A stretch of 64,000 nt of DNA. Origin: Nannochloris sp. 'desiccata' (lineage: Eukaryota; Chlorophyta; Trebouxiophyceae; Chlorellales; Chlorellaceae). Under the pieces are notes generated by a model that saw only the letters and a program-made list of their open reading frames with translations, was not told the DNA's origin and searched no databases. The position numbers were made by a program, and so were the translations under genes. Below are positions 42,439 to 54,481 of the stretch, one piece after another (the stretch's first letter is position 1; each line of letters starts with the position of its first letter). Location: assembly GCA_019044685.2 (NCBI GenBank), contig JAGTXX020000011.1, forward strand, positions 2,356,001 through 2,420,000, given 5' to 3'.

Positions 42439-45274
42439 TCATGGATACGGCATTGGCTGGCCTAGAGCTGCTCTTCCATAAGGACTGTGGCTGTGCTGTT
42501 GATCAGACCCTCTCAGTTGTCCACCACCGCCTCGACCTCCTCCTCTTCCTCCTGCGCTGTCATATCTACCATTCACGCCACCGACATTGCTGCCACCACC
42601 ACGGCCTCCTCTACTCCCCTGCCCTTGCATACCAGCATTATATACACCATCTATGCCAACACCGCTAGAGTCAGCCATCATCATCGCAGCCTGATTCGGT
42701 GGCATCTGAATATACGTCATTCCATGCATCCCTGCCATTCCTGGATTAAACATCATCATCGGATATCCTCCAGCAGTTGCCATTTGATAGGCAGCGGCAG
42801 TCGGAAGCGGCATGGCATTACGAGCATGCATTTGCTGCATTTGGTTGGGAGTACCGGCTCCACCGACACTGTTACCACCACCCATCGATCCTCCTCGACT
42901 GTTGCTGCTTACATGCTGCCTGCTGTTCGTACTGTATCCAGTTGCAGCACCTAAACCACCTACACTCCCACCTGTACCAGCACCTGTACCGCCGCCACCA
43001 CCACGGGGGTTGTGTTGCTGTTGCTCTCTGTGGTAAAACTGTTGATAGTGGTGGGGCTGAAGATGCATAGGCGATGTAGGGTATTGCATGTGCATAGGTG
43101 TGCTAGGATACACAAGACCACCACCACCACCGCCACCACCACTCATGCTACTGCTGTGGCTATTTGCGCTGCTGTTGTTGTTTCGCACAGCGCCTCCGCT
43201 TGATTTAAATATGTGTGGCCTCTTGGTTTCTACCGTAACCTTCCTTCCGTAGAATTCAATACCATGTGCTAAACACTCTGCTGCATCTTCTGCATGTTGG
43301 TAATCAACAAAGGCATACGAATCTCGATTCTGTTGAGTTTTTAAGGAAAGGGTGCCCGCAGCGATTGGGCCGTAGTGAGAAAGTGCTTCTGCTAATTGCT
43401 CCAGAGTCACTGCCTGAGGGATATCTCGAATGAAAACGCCTTCAGTGGGAGGTGGTTCCATACTATCGTGTCCAGGGCTATCAAGAGATTTCATAGAAGA
43501 GACAGATACACTGGTGCTGCCATCAGGGCGGGGAGGAGGGGGAGGCGGGCGGTTGCTAGAACGAGAACCAATAGTTGTTGTAGCAACAGCTCCAGTGGTG
43601 CTTCCAGATTTAGGGGGAGCAGTAGAAGTAGCAGTCGTAGTATCATCGTCTTCAGGGGAGCTGTGTCTCTCGGAGTTGTCGTTATCAGTCAGACGAGTTG
43701 GTTCCCCGTACACAATAGAGACACCATTCGCTCCAGAGGTACCGCCTTCTATTTCACCTGAAACCAAAGCACCGAAAGGAACAGTCACACCAGGAGCAGC
43801 AGGGACAGCTGAGGGTCCCCCTGATGTTTGACGCTGCAGCTCCTTTGTAATGGTCGTTGTGGTACTGGAAAGATCCTTGATGCTTTCGTCTTTGCCTTCC
43901 TTACTGTTGGACGCTGCTTTGGAGGCAACTGCTGCGGCAGCACGTGCTGCTTCCAATGCTGAGGCTGAAGCTGAAGCTGAGGAAGGAGATGATGATTCTT
44001 CATTCTCGTTGATAGTTAATCCTTCCATGTCAAGGGTAGCAGAGGTTGATGGTGCATCTTCAGTTTTTTCTTCAACAGAAGCATGTCCCGGAGCCAGTGC
44101 TTCATCTCCTTCTCCTCCTTCTTTATCCAGCATTTCGCTAATGATCCCAGGAGGCAGCAAGTACCTGAAAATATCATTCATTACAAAGTACCCTTTTTCC
44201 TGTACAGCTAAGAAGAAAGTCTGTACGAATGGTCTTTTATCTTTTCCTTTTGCTTGGAGAGCTCCAGTGACCTGAACAACCACACTGCCACCTTTGCTGT
44301 ATTGAGAGTCGACAGAGTAGATCTCTGTCATGGTATCTTCATAGCCAAGATTCATGACCGTCTCATGGATCATCTGCATATATCAGAAAACAGGAAATGA
44401 AATTAGAAAATTGAGTTTTCAGAAGGACATTACGTAGAGGGAAGAAGGTACGTGATTGGTGTTGCCCAGAGGGAAAAGATAAGGAATTTGAATGATGATA
44501 CGCATAGTGCCAACAGCTTCTATACAACTACGATAAACGTACCTTTTGACCTGTTGCGGTCTTCAAGTTTTGAGTGATCGAGTCTCCCTCAGGGATCACG
44601 TCAGCGTAGGTCATGGTTGAACGATCAGAATAAAAGCGATGCAAGTGTTTTGGGGATGAGTGGAGGACCGTATAGTACTGAGAAACAAACTGGTTTCCAA
44701 CCTGTAACGAATCAAATGATAGAGAGAGGTTAAAATAGTCCCGGGCAGGGGCGAAATAAGCCAATTGTGTGGCTGTGATGTGTGTCAGGCAACAAAGAAT
44801 CCAATGCAACGCACAGTCTGGGCTGGAGTAGCTTGCTGCTCCATGTTTGTTAGAATTGTGTCCTCCTCAGATTTCCTGAGTTACCCACTAGCTGGGTATC
44901 AGCGACGTATCCTGCAGAATAAAGAATGCGTTCCTTGGATCAAAATCTGCTTCGATCGCAGGCTTATATGAGGAATAGAGCTGTCCCAACCCGTGTTGAG
45001 AACATCACAACTTGCGGATGATCATGAAAAAGGCCGCAAATACGACGTAAAATCTCAGCGTGTTCAAAAACGATACCTAATCTTCTCAAGTGGCAAATCG
45101 CGTCTCTATAGAGCTTGAATGGTTGAGAACGTCCACACCCTCTGTGACTAACTTCTAACCATCAATAGATGGGTTTCAAATGGAGTTTACCTTCTGGCGT
45201 AGCTCTTTAAATCCGGGCTCTTGGAGCTGCTCGGTAGAAATTTCAGAAGATGAGGGAGATGAAGCTGCATGCAT
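42439..45274 (-). CDS. G3BP/Rasputin-like NTF2-RRM-RGG protein
   Basis: Three exons (45274-45191, 44701-44543, 44373-42439) give 725 residues. The NTF2-like domain spans about residues 28-150 (VGNQFVSQYYTVLHSSPKHL, HRFYSDRSTMTY, and VQVTGALQAK to FFLAVQEKGYFVMNDIFRYL). An acidic and Ser/Pro-rich linker follows. The RRM lies near residues 393-470 (VFIRDIPQAVTLEQLAEALS, SYAFVDYQHAEDAAECLA). The rest is Gly/Met/Gln-rich with RGG repeats near the C-terminus. This architecture is that of G3BP, the RNA-binding protein that nucleates stress granules in animals; plant homologues exist. The role here is inferred from architecture. Confidence 0.93.
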
Positions 45275-45345
45275 TATAATGAAGGAATTCTAGTGATATT
45301 TTTGGATAAAAATCTAGTTAACACTTGATCCGCTACAATCTAAAT
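45275..45345. promoter_or_regulatory. 71-bp divergent spacer between start codons
   Basis: Only 71 bases separate the ATG of the G3BP-like gene from that of the zinc-finger gene. Both promoters must overlap or lie partly inside the opposite 5' end or first exons. No TATA box is clear. Confidence 0.7.
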
Positions 45346-46642
45346 ATGTACAAGCGTCGTGATTGGCTCTTCACCCACGGAGCCGATGGTGGTGGCGATG
45401 ACACCAGTAGCGATTCTTCAAGCTCTTCTTCAGGTATTTCATAATGAACTTCATACAAAATGGCCTTTCTATCAATATGAAAACCCCATTAACATGCCCA
45501 TTTGATCGATTACTATTTTACAGAGGACGGTGGTTCTCAAGATGTCTCTGACCAGATTCCTGGCGACGGCACCGACAATGAAGAAGTCAGCCCAGAAACA
45601 CAGCCCTCTAGCAGTGAAGGTAAGGAAGAATGCCCTCGAAAGCATTCTTGTTGCTGATTATAACATAATTCTGAGGATTGTCTTACTCACTTTACTCGAA
45701 TTTCTTGTTGAATTCCCAGGTGAGGAAGAACAAAAGCCTGGCGCTCAAACAACACGACCTGCCAAACAACAACAAGCCCCTCTTCCTAGCATGAGAACTA
45801 GAAAATCCCGAAAAGCAGATAGAATTAGTGAAGGTAGTAGCGAAGAAGAATCAGAATCAGAATTTGAAGAAGAAAGAGAGATTGATTCAGATAATGATGC
45901 TGCCTTGTATGCTCGTAGATTAGAAGATCTTAGCGAAGATGACTTGGATGATGGGTTAGAAGGAGTCGATGAAGATGGTATTGACAGTGATGAAGAGGAT
46001 GAGAGAGAGCAGCAATTAGCAATGCAATTACAGTGAGTGATCAATTTATGGTTTTATCTATAATTAGAGCTTTGTTGTCCTTTCAAATATGAAATTAAAG
46101 AAATCCCGTTGTACTTCTTCTTCTATTTTTCCAGGAGCTGGGCAGGGGCGAAAGCAGGGACTCAAGGTGTCAAAGGGAAAGCTTTAAAATGTGTCCTTTG
46201 TGACGGTGCTCTCGTTCTCAACGCTGTGGTGCTTCATAAACACATGGACTCCAAAAAACATAAAAAGCAATTAGATGTGGTAGCCAAAGACGGCCATACA
46301 GACCTAGCGCTCCATGAAGTCTTTTGCTACGCTGAAGATTACGACGCAGCGGAGAAAGAGGAGGAGCAAGAGACGTATTATGAACGTATGCAGCGTGTAG
46401 ATGAAGCTCTGGCAAAGGCGAAAAGCGCTGCTGCTGTGAAGGCTGCTGAAAAAGAAAGAGAGGCCGCTGATGGGAAAATTGGTGAAGGTAAGAAAGCGAT
46501 GAAAAGAAGGGCGAAAAGGATGGAAAAGAGGAAGAAAACAGGCAAAGAAGTGAAGAAAAGGCCAGGGAAGAGACAAAGGCAGGCTCTGAAGGAATCTGGT
46601 GGAGGAGAAGCAGGAAAAACAGGGAAGAAGAGGAATAAATGA
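45346..46642 (+). CDS. U1-type zinc-finger protein with acidic and basic regions
   Basis: Four exons (45346-45433, 45524-45619, 45720-46032, 46135-46642) give 334 residues. The first half is Ser/Asp/Glu-rich (GSSEEESESEFEEEREIDSD). A single C2H2 finger of the U1/matrin type sits near residues 175-200 (LKCVLCDGALVLNAVVLHKH then a final His five residues on), the form used for RNA or double-stranded RNA binding. A helical Lys/Ala/Glu region follows, and the C-terminus is a long basic stretch (KKAMKRRAKRMEKRKKTGKE) fit for nucleolar targeting. I do not recognise the exact orthologue; a pre-ribosome or splicing role is possible. Confidence 0.82.
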
Positions 46643-46795
46643 TAGCATGCTGCGCTTGAATGGATGAATTTCTACTCACAGCACGACAGTTATCGACAAA
46701 TGAAATATCTGTTGAACAATCAATAATCTGTTCGTTGCTCATAAATTGTTTTAATACATATACACCAAGTATAAGACGCGGGTCGATTATTCAAA

Positions 46796-47969
46796 ATGCC
46801 TCCAAAGCTTGAAGAGCTGTTGCAGTTAAAGATACATCAACTCCATGAGGAATTGGGGGAGATGACACGGCCTCAACTGCAAGCTTTAGCAAAGAAATGC
46901 GGCCTTAAGGTACTGATGAAATATCTTACTATTTTTATAGCAGGGTTCCAGCATCTTCAAATAGCTTTTATTTAACTCTGAATTACATGAATCTCAAATC
47001 TCTGCGATCTTCCTTTCATGGCAGGCGAATCAGCGCACTTTGGAGCTCACCGGGTGCCTTGTTGAGTATATTATCAAGGAAAAGCGTGCAAAAGGAGGTG
47101 CAACTGGAACGCCATACAGTACTCACAAAACTCCTCACAATCCCATTTACAACCCGCGATATGCACCAACTGATACCAAAAAAGCCGTGCATACTAGAGG
47201 ATCAGATGCTGCCCCGTCAACCGGTAAAGCAGCCAGAGGAGGTAAAGAATGGCATTTAACCAAATCAAAGGAGCTTGCAGAGCTGGAAGCAGCCTTGAAA
47301 ACGATGCCACCACCACAACAAACACTACGTAGAGGCCGTCTCCCCAGTGCAACCCCATCCTTGGCTGGTGCAGGGGCTCCTGTTACCGGTAAGAAGAGGA
47401 AACACGACGACAGCACTGTCACCCCAGCAGAACATCCTCCAGCAAAGAGGCATCCCAGCACGACTCCGTATGCAAACACACTAGAATTGAGTAGAGCTAT
47501 TCTTCGAAGGCCAGGACAGTCAAAGCCTACTGTTCCTTCTCGACTAGGCCGAACCAGCACGCCTGCTGCTGTACCTGCTACTCAAAATAAAGAGCGGTTG
47601 AACACACAAGCTCTCCCCTCTTCTGCTACGAGGAGCACTAAAAAAGTTAAATTCTCTCCCGCTCCACAAAAAGCCGCTAGCCCAATGACGATAGAAGCTG
47701 CAAGCTCGAATAAAAATAGAGGCCAGAATACTCCCTTTGGCAGCAGGAATGTTGTCGATACGGCCACCCCCAACGGTTTGGTTGCTAGGAAACCTACGTT
47801 GCGAGCCAATTCCTCTGCAAAGTCTAGAACTCGTGGTGGTACAGCAAGTAACAGAAGCGGAGGCGGTAATAAAAGTAGCAGCAGCAGCAGTTTGCGTGTC
47901 GCTGCTGCTATCAGAGCGACGAAAGCGCACGAAGCCTACATCGCACGCATGCGTAAAGCTCAGAAATAA
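46796..47969 (+). CDS. SAP-like domain nuclear protein
   Basis: Exon 1 (46796-46909) and exon 2 (47025-47969) join in phase 0, giving 352 residues. The N-terminus has the helix-turn-helix of a SAP motif (MTRPQLQALAKKCGLKANQR), a DNA-binding unit of chromatin proteins. The remainder is disordered, rich in Ser, Thr, Pro, Lys and Arg, with TPHNPIYNPRYAPTDTKK and several basic clusters such as KKRKHDD. It ends in a helical basic segment (RVAAAIRATKAHEAYIARMR). This outline recalls SAP-bearing, microtubule- or chromatin-bound proteins such as NuSAP, but I cannot confirm that. It follows the zinc-finger gene on the same strand by 153 bases. Confidence 0.8.
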
Positions 47970-48258
47970 CAGGGATACCTCATGCTGCTTTTCGCTATAC
48001 CTAAGAATAAAAGTAAAATACTTGTATATTGTCAAAATGTTCACCGATTATTTCTCCGTTATTTTTGTTCAGCTTGGTCACTGACCTCAAAACTAATACA
48101 TTGCATTGTACTTTCTTTCTTCTGTTTTCTACTACCACTACCGGTTGTAAAGATTTCTGATCAGTTTACAAACAAGAATAACTAAAATAAACGAACTAAA
48201 TTACGTCTTTAAAGAGACAGTTAATTAAATATCCAGTAAGGTAAGTAAAAACTCTACT

Positions 48259-49719
48259 CTACACGACCTCATAATGGACTGCAGCATTGACCCACTGTTG
48301 GAAGATCAAACTCAATTTATGGGCAGATTTATAAAACAGCGTTTCTTGAGCATTATATTCCTTCGCATTCGAAAACATCCTCAGCACATCTGCTACAAAG
48401 ATATCCAAAGTCACATAGAACCCACCATGCTCAAGCCGCCGACGTATTGTACTTATATCTATTGGATTTTTAATTACGTCATAATAGTCTGGTACTTCTT
48501 CCTTTGGTACTGGGTTTAAATATGGCCATACAAGGTCAGTTTCAGCTACAAGCTGGTCTAATAACTGTTTTTGAAGGGCTTTTAAAGAGTCAGATGTCAT
48601 GGCTTGTAGTTTCCCGCCAACAACAAGTTGGCATCGAGGGACAGCAGCTGCTGCAGTGGCTTCCGTCCATCCTGCCTCTTTAACACCCGGAATGCTGCCT
48701 AATGAGATCTGCCCACCTTCTCCACCTTCTTTCCATCTGGTTAGACCCGGGTGGACCACGTGAGCAGTAGTATATTTTTGTACTGCAGATTCTAAAGCAG
48801 CCCGCTGTGCTGCGATTGCCCCAGGCAAGTCTGTAAACGGCAACGTCGGGTGAATAAAACCTTCCATAAGGGTGCCACCGTCGTAATCTTTGATATACCC
48901 ATGCCATCTCTCTCGAGGCATGGTTAAGGTTTTTGTAAAACCCTGTTTAGAGAAATACCCTACAGCGTTATTATCAGCATATGTCAAGAAATACTCACAG
49001 GCATCGTTATCTCGAGCGTATTTCTTAGTCCAATTCATTAATCGAGTACCAAATCCAGAGACTTGCAGGGTTTGAGCTACAGCACAAAAGGCAATTTCAG
49101 CAAATCGACGTTCATGGAATGGGCGGTAGGTGATGCCGCCAATTACTTTATTGCCATTACGAACGATAACGACAGATCGATGCCGCCGATCAAATACTAG
49201 TCGTGTTATATATGTTTTAGGCATATTGGGAAGGCATTTACTGAAAATATTCTTAAGACCGATGAGATAGCGGCCTGAATCTGGTTGACCATCGTTTTGA
49301 ACATAGAATGCTTTCAGTTCTCCGCTAGTCTCTCTATCCATGTGGCGAATCTCACGTGTGCAGTACGTATCTAGAGGGATGGCCTGTGGGGCTACAGTGA
49401 TAACAGGCTCAGGCTTCGTGGGAACAGCTTCCATCTTAACTACTGGTGGTGGTGGTGCTGGTGTTGCTCCAGTGTTGTTGTCGCCACCACCGGGAGCGGG
49501 AGGTTGAGCAGTCAGCTCGCTTGGATTGGCCTCTGATGGTGCTTCTGCTTGGTGTGTATTACCATTAGAATTCAAAGTAGCTGATCCGTTGGGTACTGCA
49601 GCTCCAGGAGCGTCTATTGTGGTAAAAGGGCGTGCATGATCGTGGCCCTCTTGAGCACCTGCGTTCTCAAGTTTTGCTTTTTTGCTGGATGGTTCCTGTC
49701 CAGCTTCAGGATCCATCAT
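48259..49719 (-). CDS. GCN5: GCN5 histone acetyltransferase
   Basis: GCN5 is the catalytic subunit of SAGA-type complexes and acetylates histone H3. This single-exon gene encodes 486 residues. The acetyltransferase domain (about 125-290) has NMPKTYITRLVFDRRHRSVV, GGITYRPFHERRFAEIAFCA, the acetyl-CoA loop QVSGFGTRLMNW and YADNNAVGYFSKQGFTK. A C-terminal bromodomain (about 383-480) has WPYLNPVPKEEVPDYYDVIK and MFSNAKEYNAQETLFYKSA. The first about 110 residues are low-complexity. The frame opens at a TTG (49779), but the ATG pair at 49719/49716 is the natural start. Confidence 0.97.
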   Translation of the reverse strand: MMDPEAGQEPSSKKAKLENAGAQEGHDHARPFTTIDAPGAAVPNGSATLNSNGNTHQAEAPSEANPSELTAQPPAPGGGDNNTGATPAPPPPVVKMEAVPTKPEPVITVAPQAIPLDTYCTREIRHMDRETSGELKAFYVQNDGQPDSGRYLIGLKNIFSKCLPNMPKTYITRLVFDRRHRSVVIVRNGNKVIGGITYRPFHERRFAEIAFCAVAQTLQVSGFGTRLMNWTKKYARDNDACEYFLTYADNNAVGYFSKQGFTKTLTMPRERWHGYIKDYDGGTLMEGFIHPTLPFTDLPGAIAAQRAALESAVQKYTTAHVVHPGLTRWKEGGEGGQISLGSIPGVKEAGWTEATAAAAVPRCQLVVGGKLQAMTSDSLKALQKQLLDQLVAETDLVWPYLNPVPKEEVPDYYDVIKNPIDISTIRRRLEHGGFYVTLDIFVADVLRMFSNAKEYNAQETLFYKSAHKLSLIFQQWVNAAVHYEVV

Positions 49720-50176
49720 AACGTTGAATATTAATCGAATAATTAAGGAATTAGCGAATGTTCTTAGGCTATAAATCAAACTGTGATTTATTAAGTTTGG
49801 GTGTCAATTAATGGTAACTGCGAAGTGTTATCAGGTCAAGTCCGCAGCTCTATCGACTTGTCATATTTTAATAAACGGTTCTGATCACTGAACAGCTCTG
49901 AAAATAATAAGATAGCTGCAAGTTTCTGCTTTTTTTGTTCTTTCCCACAGCCCAAAACAAGTTTATTATAAGCAGACAGTGAGCGTTTCCATCGTTATTG
50001 TGTTTTAATTTGGTATCAAGTACCTTTAGCAAACAAAGAGAGATCTACTTTACGAATATTGACACCGCATTAAGACAGATTTGCATGTCCATCTGAAAAA
50101 TCATTTGCTTTTCCTGTGACTTTTGGGGCTATCTTTTTTTGAATATCTATATCTAGGCATCTGTTTATTCCCATAG
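49720..50176. other. Divergent region GCN5 / inositol kinase with unresolved first exon
   Basis: This stretch must hold the first exon of the inositol kinase gene. ATG codons are at 49757, 49811 and 50085; the one at 49811 is followed at once by gtaact, so a first exon coding for Met alone, or a longer one ending at the CAG before 49835, would both join the next exon in phase 0. I cannot choose between them. Confidence 0.4.
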
Positions 50177-52647
50177 CGAAACGTCAATCTGGCGGGCCTA
50201 TCAAATTTACGTCCGTGCGAACATCAAGTAAGTTGGTAGCTGGATCATTTCCAGTATTTGCTATGGGTTTCCTCGCTTTAAAAAGTTTCTGACCGTGTTT
50301 CTAAACCCTCACATTTCATGCGGTTTTGATTTGTAGGTCGCCGGGCACCTTTTTGAGGGTAAGCTAGCTTTTTACAACTCTGCCATTTTTTACATGATTT
50401 TATTCCCTTTTTGAAATAAACCTCTTTTTTTTAACTTGTTACCCCTGTATTAATATCTTTGCGTACCTCTCTATTTCTCCAATTCACACAGAGGGCAAAG
50501 CTGGTTCGCTTGTGGATGACCGTGGCCATTTTTATAAACCAATCCAACCAGGCCCCCGAGGCGATAGAGAAAGAGCATTTTATGAATCTATTCTCGCAGC
50601 AAAGTCTCGAGATAAAGCAGCGTGGGATCAAGGCAGATGGTCTCCTGCTGCTATAGCTGCAGTCCAGGCTATAGCTTCCGGCCAACAAATCGCCCACGTT
50701 TTGGGTTTAGACAAGCATCATCTTTCCTCAAACAATAGTGACGTCACGGGTGATGCTACAAGGAATAGCCTACCTGCTGGTGTCACTTCCCCTACTTTAA
50801 GTACATCACGTCTAGCACCCTTACGAGACAATCCTCCAGGTTCTCCTAGATGTACTTATCCTTCTGGCCCTATCCCGTTCCCATCATCACCAACATACTT
50901 CCGCCCATCGGCAAACATCACCACAGGCGCCACCACAAACCCATCAACTTCAAGCGGAATGAAGCATTTCCCTACTTTCCGTGCTGAGCCATCATTCAGA
51001 CACCATCCTGGAGGGAGGGGTGCGATTATTAGAGATCCTATTGAAGTTTTAGAGAGGGATGAAGTAGGTCTTATTGATCAACTTGTTGAGGAAGAATGGT
51101 TGCCTTGGAGCGAAGACAACGAAGAAGAAGAGGAAGAAGAAGAAGAGGAAGAGGGTGGTACTAGCGGTGCAAAAAGGAAAACTTGGAGCTTAGAGAGTGT
51201 TGAAGGCATACCAATACCTCTAGTAAGGAATGAACCCCTTGGTAACGGTACTGAAAATGCTATTGGCACCCACCACCATAGTGCTCATGCTCGTGTCGCC
51301 AATGGTGATGGGGACATTGACACTGCTGATATCCACGAAAATGGCAGTTTAAGATATTCTCGTTCACCTGATTCGGCCTCAGATGATGGTTTAGAATCCA
51401 ACACTGGTCAACATGTGATGGATGGAGTTGTGGTAGCGCATAGCAATAGTTTAAGAAATCAACACAGCGGAAGGAGATCCTCTTTGGAATTGATGGAGGC
51501 TGCTTTACGTACCAGAGGGGCTCATCGGACAAGCGCAGATAGTGGTGCACATGAAGGACACACAACTACAACTACCAATATAATTACAACTACTAATACG
51601 AATACGATTAATAGTACAGCATCTCGTACTAAATTTATAGGCAATACCCCTACACGGCCGCTTGGTGCTCAGCGAAGTAGTACAGGGATGTCTCATAAAA
51701 GCACAGATTCTATTGATGAAGCGTTACGATTGCATGCATTATCACTACATGCATCAAATCCACCACCATCTCCTTTTGGTGGTGTGAGTAGTAGCCAACC
51801 ACCCATTCTTGAAGAAAAAAAGGAGCAAGAAGAAAACAACTATGACGACAATTCCACTATACAAAGGAAACATACTCAGTCTGCTTCCTCCTCTCTAACA
51901 CCATGTACATGGCATGGCATGCCATTCACTGTGCGTAATGCTCCTCTTCTTAGAGTAATTCCCAAATTTTACGGAGTGACCCACGCAGACGATCGGACCC
52001 TTTTAGAACTAGAAGACCTTGCCCGGTGGTACCGCCACCCTTGTATTATGGACATTAAAATAGGATATAAAACATGGTATACCCACGCAGAACCAGACTA
52101 TATAGAGCGCTGTAAAAGAAAAGATGCCACGACGACTCAAGCCTCGCTTGGATTTAAAATTTGCGGTATGCAGGTGTATAGGCACGCACGTGGCGGGTAT
52201 TGGCGCGCTTCAAAAAGATGGTGTAAAACCTTGCCTGAAGCGTTAGTAGATAAAGCATTAGCTTCATTTGCGAATAATGAACATGGATTACGTCCTGCGG
52301 ATGTCTATGGAGGTGATCAAGGTGTAGTGGCTCAATTACGAGCACTGGAATCGTGGTTTAAAGTCCAAAAAGAATTCCATTTATTTTCTGCGTCGTTGTT
52401 ACTGTTATATGAAGGGGATGCACATGGGCCTGAAGAGACGAATGTGCGTGTACGGTTGGTGGATTTTGCACACACCTTTGCTGTCGGTGGCAATAGTGAC
52501 GATGGCGGTGCCGAAAATAAAAGTCACAGCGAGGGAGATATAGATGAGAATTTTCTTGGTGGGTTGCGTGCCATTGCGTCGAGGTTGAATGCCGTGAGTA
52601 CGATGGAATATGTGGCAGATACCTTGATGACCACTGCTGGTGGTTGA
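50177..52647 (+). CDS. Inositol polyphosphate multikinase (IPK2-like), 5' end unresolved
   Basis: Visible exons are 50177-50227, a 22-nt microexon 50337-50358, and 50492-52647; an additional first exon with the ATG lies upstream. The joined start reads NLRPCEHQVAGHLFEEGKAG then SLVDDRGHFYKPIQ, the canonical N-lobe of IPK enzymes, which phosphorylate inositol tris- and tetrakisphosphates. The catalytic signature PCIMDIKIGYKTW (P-x3-D-x-K-x-G) is near position 542, and SLLLLYEG and RLVDFAHTF (Mg-binding Asp) follow. Between the N-lobe and MPFTVRNAPLLRVIPKFYGV lies an insert of about 400 low-complexity residues, including a Glu run; typical plant IPK2 is under 310 residues in total. Catalytic residues are intact. 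The gene is probably active; substrate range is inferred. Confidence 0.87.
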
Positions 52648-53216
52648 AAAGAAAAGAAATATACGCATGCAGCTTGACTGCTGTTTCCTTTTGAGAGGGT
52701 TCCCTCGATGTATTCTAAATTTTCAAATTGACACCTGAAAAATTAAAATTAAAATAATCATACATCGTTACTTGAATTACTTGAACGAATGAAACTTCAT
52801 TTCACTCCAATTTTGTTCCTTTCTTTTGTCTTTCATTTCTTGGTTCCTTGAATGCGTCTCAGCTGCTTTTTGTTCTCTCTATGTCTTTCGGAAGAATGCC
52901 CCCGATGATATAAATCAGTTTTTTTTTGTTGCTTTTATATTTTGAATGCATGTTTCTTTAACTTTAAATATTTTCATCCTTTTGATGTCTATTCTTTGTC
53001 TGCATTGCTTGCTGTAACCAATCAAGATACGCACACGGCGTCCTAAAGTTCAGTGATATTTTTACAGGCCAATACATATCATTTTAAAATTAGACAACAC
53101 GCACGCAGCGGCAGCGCAGCTCAAATATTTTGCTCTTCTTAGTTAGAAAGAATCGATCCACTCTCTTTGCCTTTCTCCACAAACACTCAAACACCTCTCA
53201 AACTTCAAAGTTTTTC
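52648..53216. other. Convergent 3' intergenic region
   Basis: About 570 bases, T-rich, between the inositol kinase and ArgC stop codons. No gene is seen. Confidence 0.45.
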
Positions 53217-54481
53217 TTAAGGATACAGTGCTTGCTGCATCAATGCTGTAGTCTCTGGCAATCCAAATAACAAATTCATATTTTGGATTGCTTGCCCCGA
53301 CGCTCCTTTTACCAAATTATCAATAACGGATAAAACAATAGCCCTACCTTCAATTCTATCCTCGAATACATTAATGTGGCAGTAATTGGTTCCACGGACG
53401 TGGTGGGTGAATGGAGGAACGCCAGGAGCGAGGATGTGAACAAAGGGTTCATTTGCATACTTTTTTTCAAGACACGCTCGCAAGTCAGCAACTGTGGCAC
53501 CATTGGCAAGTTTGACATAGGAGGCAGATTCCATCCCACGTGACATAGGCATTAAATGTGGGGTAAATGATACTCGTACCGGTGTTTTTGCAGCGTCAGA
53601 AAGGCCCTGTTCTATCTCTGGCATGTGGCGATGTTTACCTACACCATAGGCGCTGATTCCTTCAGTCGCTTCACAGTACAATAAATTCTGTTTTGCGCTA
53701 CGTCCAGCTCCACTAATCCCAGATTTTGCATCGATAATGATATCTTTAGGAGAAATCAAGTTAGCTTCGAGTAACGGCATCAATGGGAGTTGAACAGTTG
53801 TTGGGTAGCACCCAGGATTTGCAACAACACGAGCACCACGAATAGCATCTCTATGCAACTCAGTAAGGCCATACACTACATCTTTCTGCAACTCTGGTGC
53901 TTTATGCTCTCCTCCATACCACTCGGCATACGTATTCACGTCTCTTAATCTGAAATCTGCGGATAAATCAACAACTTTAACATTAGAGGGCAGAGCAGCG
54001 ACGACTTCTTGGGTCGTCGCGTGAGGTAAGCAGCAAAAGACGCCATCTACATCTGAGAAGTTGACATCGTCGATTTTGACCAAGCTGGGGACGTCAGTGG
54101 CGGTGATCAAGTGAGGGAAGACTTCAGAGAATGGCTTTCCTGCTTGACGGTCGCCAGTGAGGGCAGAAACCTTAAAGTTGGGATGGAGAGATAATAAACG
54201 AACGCATTCCTCTCCCGTGTAGCCAGATGCACCGAGAACGGCGATACGGACTTCATCAGATCCAGATTTGCCGGCAAACACAGCCTAAAAGGAAATATAA
54301 AGAGAAGGAAAAAGAGTCATCAGAGAATGGTAAAGCGGTGGAACGAGAGTATTGTTCTCAGGATAAAAATTCAACGACGTACCGGGTTGGCAGCAAATGC
54401 GCGGCACACAAGTTGATTGCGACTCGATAAAACTCTAGTAGGAGCGACGGAAGCCCTCATGGGCTGGGTCAGAGCAGGCAT
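53217..54481 (-). CDS. argC: N-acetyl-gamma-glutamyl-phosphate reductase, plastid precursor
   Basis: This enzyme reduces N-acetylglutamyl phosphate to the semialdehyde in arginine synthesis, which takes place in plastids in plants and algae. Exon 1 (54481-54383) encodes 33 residues of transit-like sequence (MPALTQPMRASVAPTRVLSS) and joins exon 2 (54284-53217) in phase 0, giving 388 residues. The NADP-binding start is VRIAVLGASGYTGEECVRLL; the catalytic Cys is in VANPGCYPTT near residue 192; KSGISGAGRSAKQNLLY and GKHRHMPEIEQ are also family marks. Exon 2 alone would appear to start at a GTG. Confidence 0.96.

Noticed and set aside
42441..44275. Several plus-strand ORFs opposite the G3BP-like gene
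   Set aside because: They mirror low-complexity Gly/Ser/Pro codons of the real minus-strand gene and have no domain.
48259..49779. Longer 506-residue GCN5
   Set aside because: The apparent start is TTG; the ATG pair at 49719/49716 is the first real start codon.
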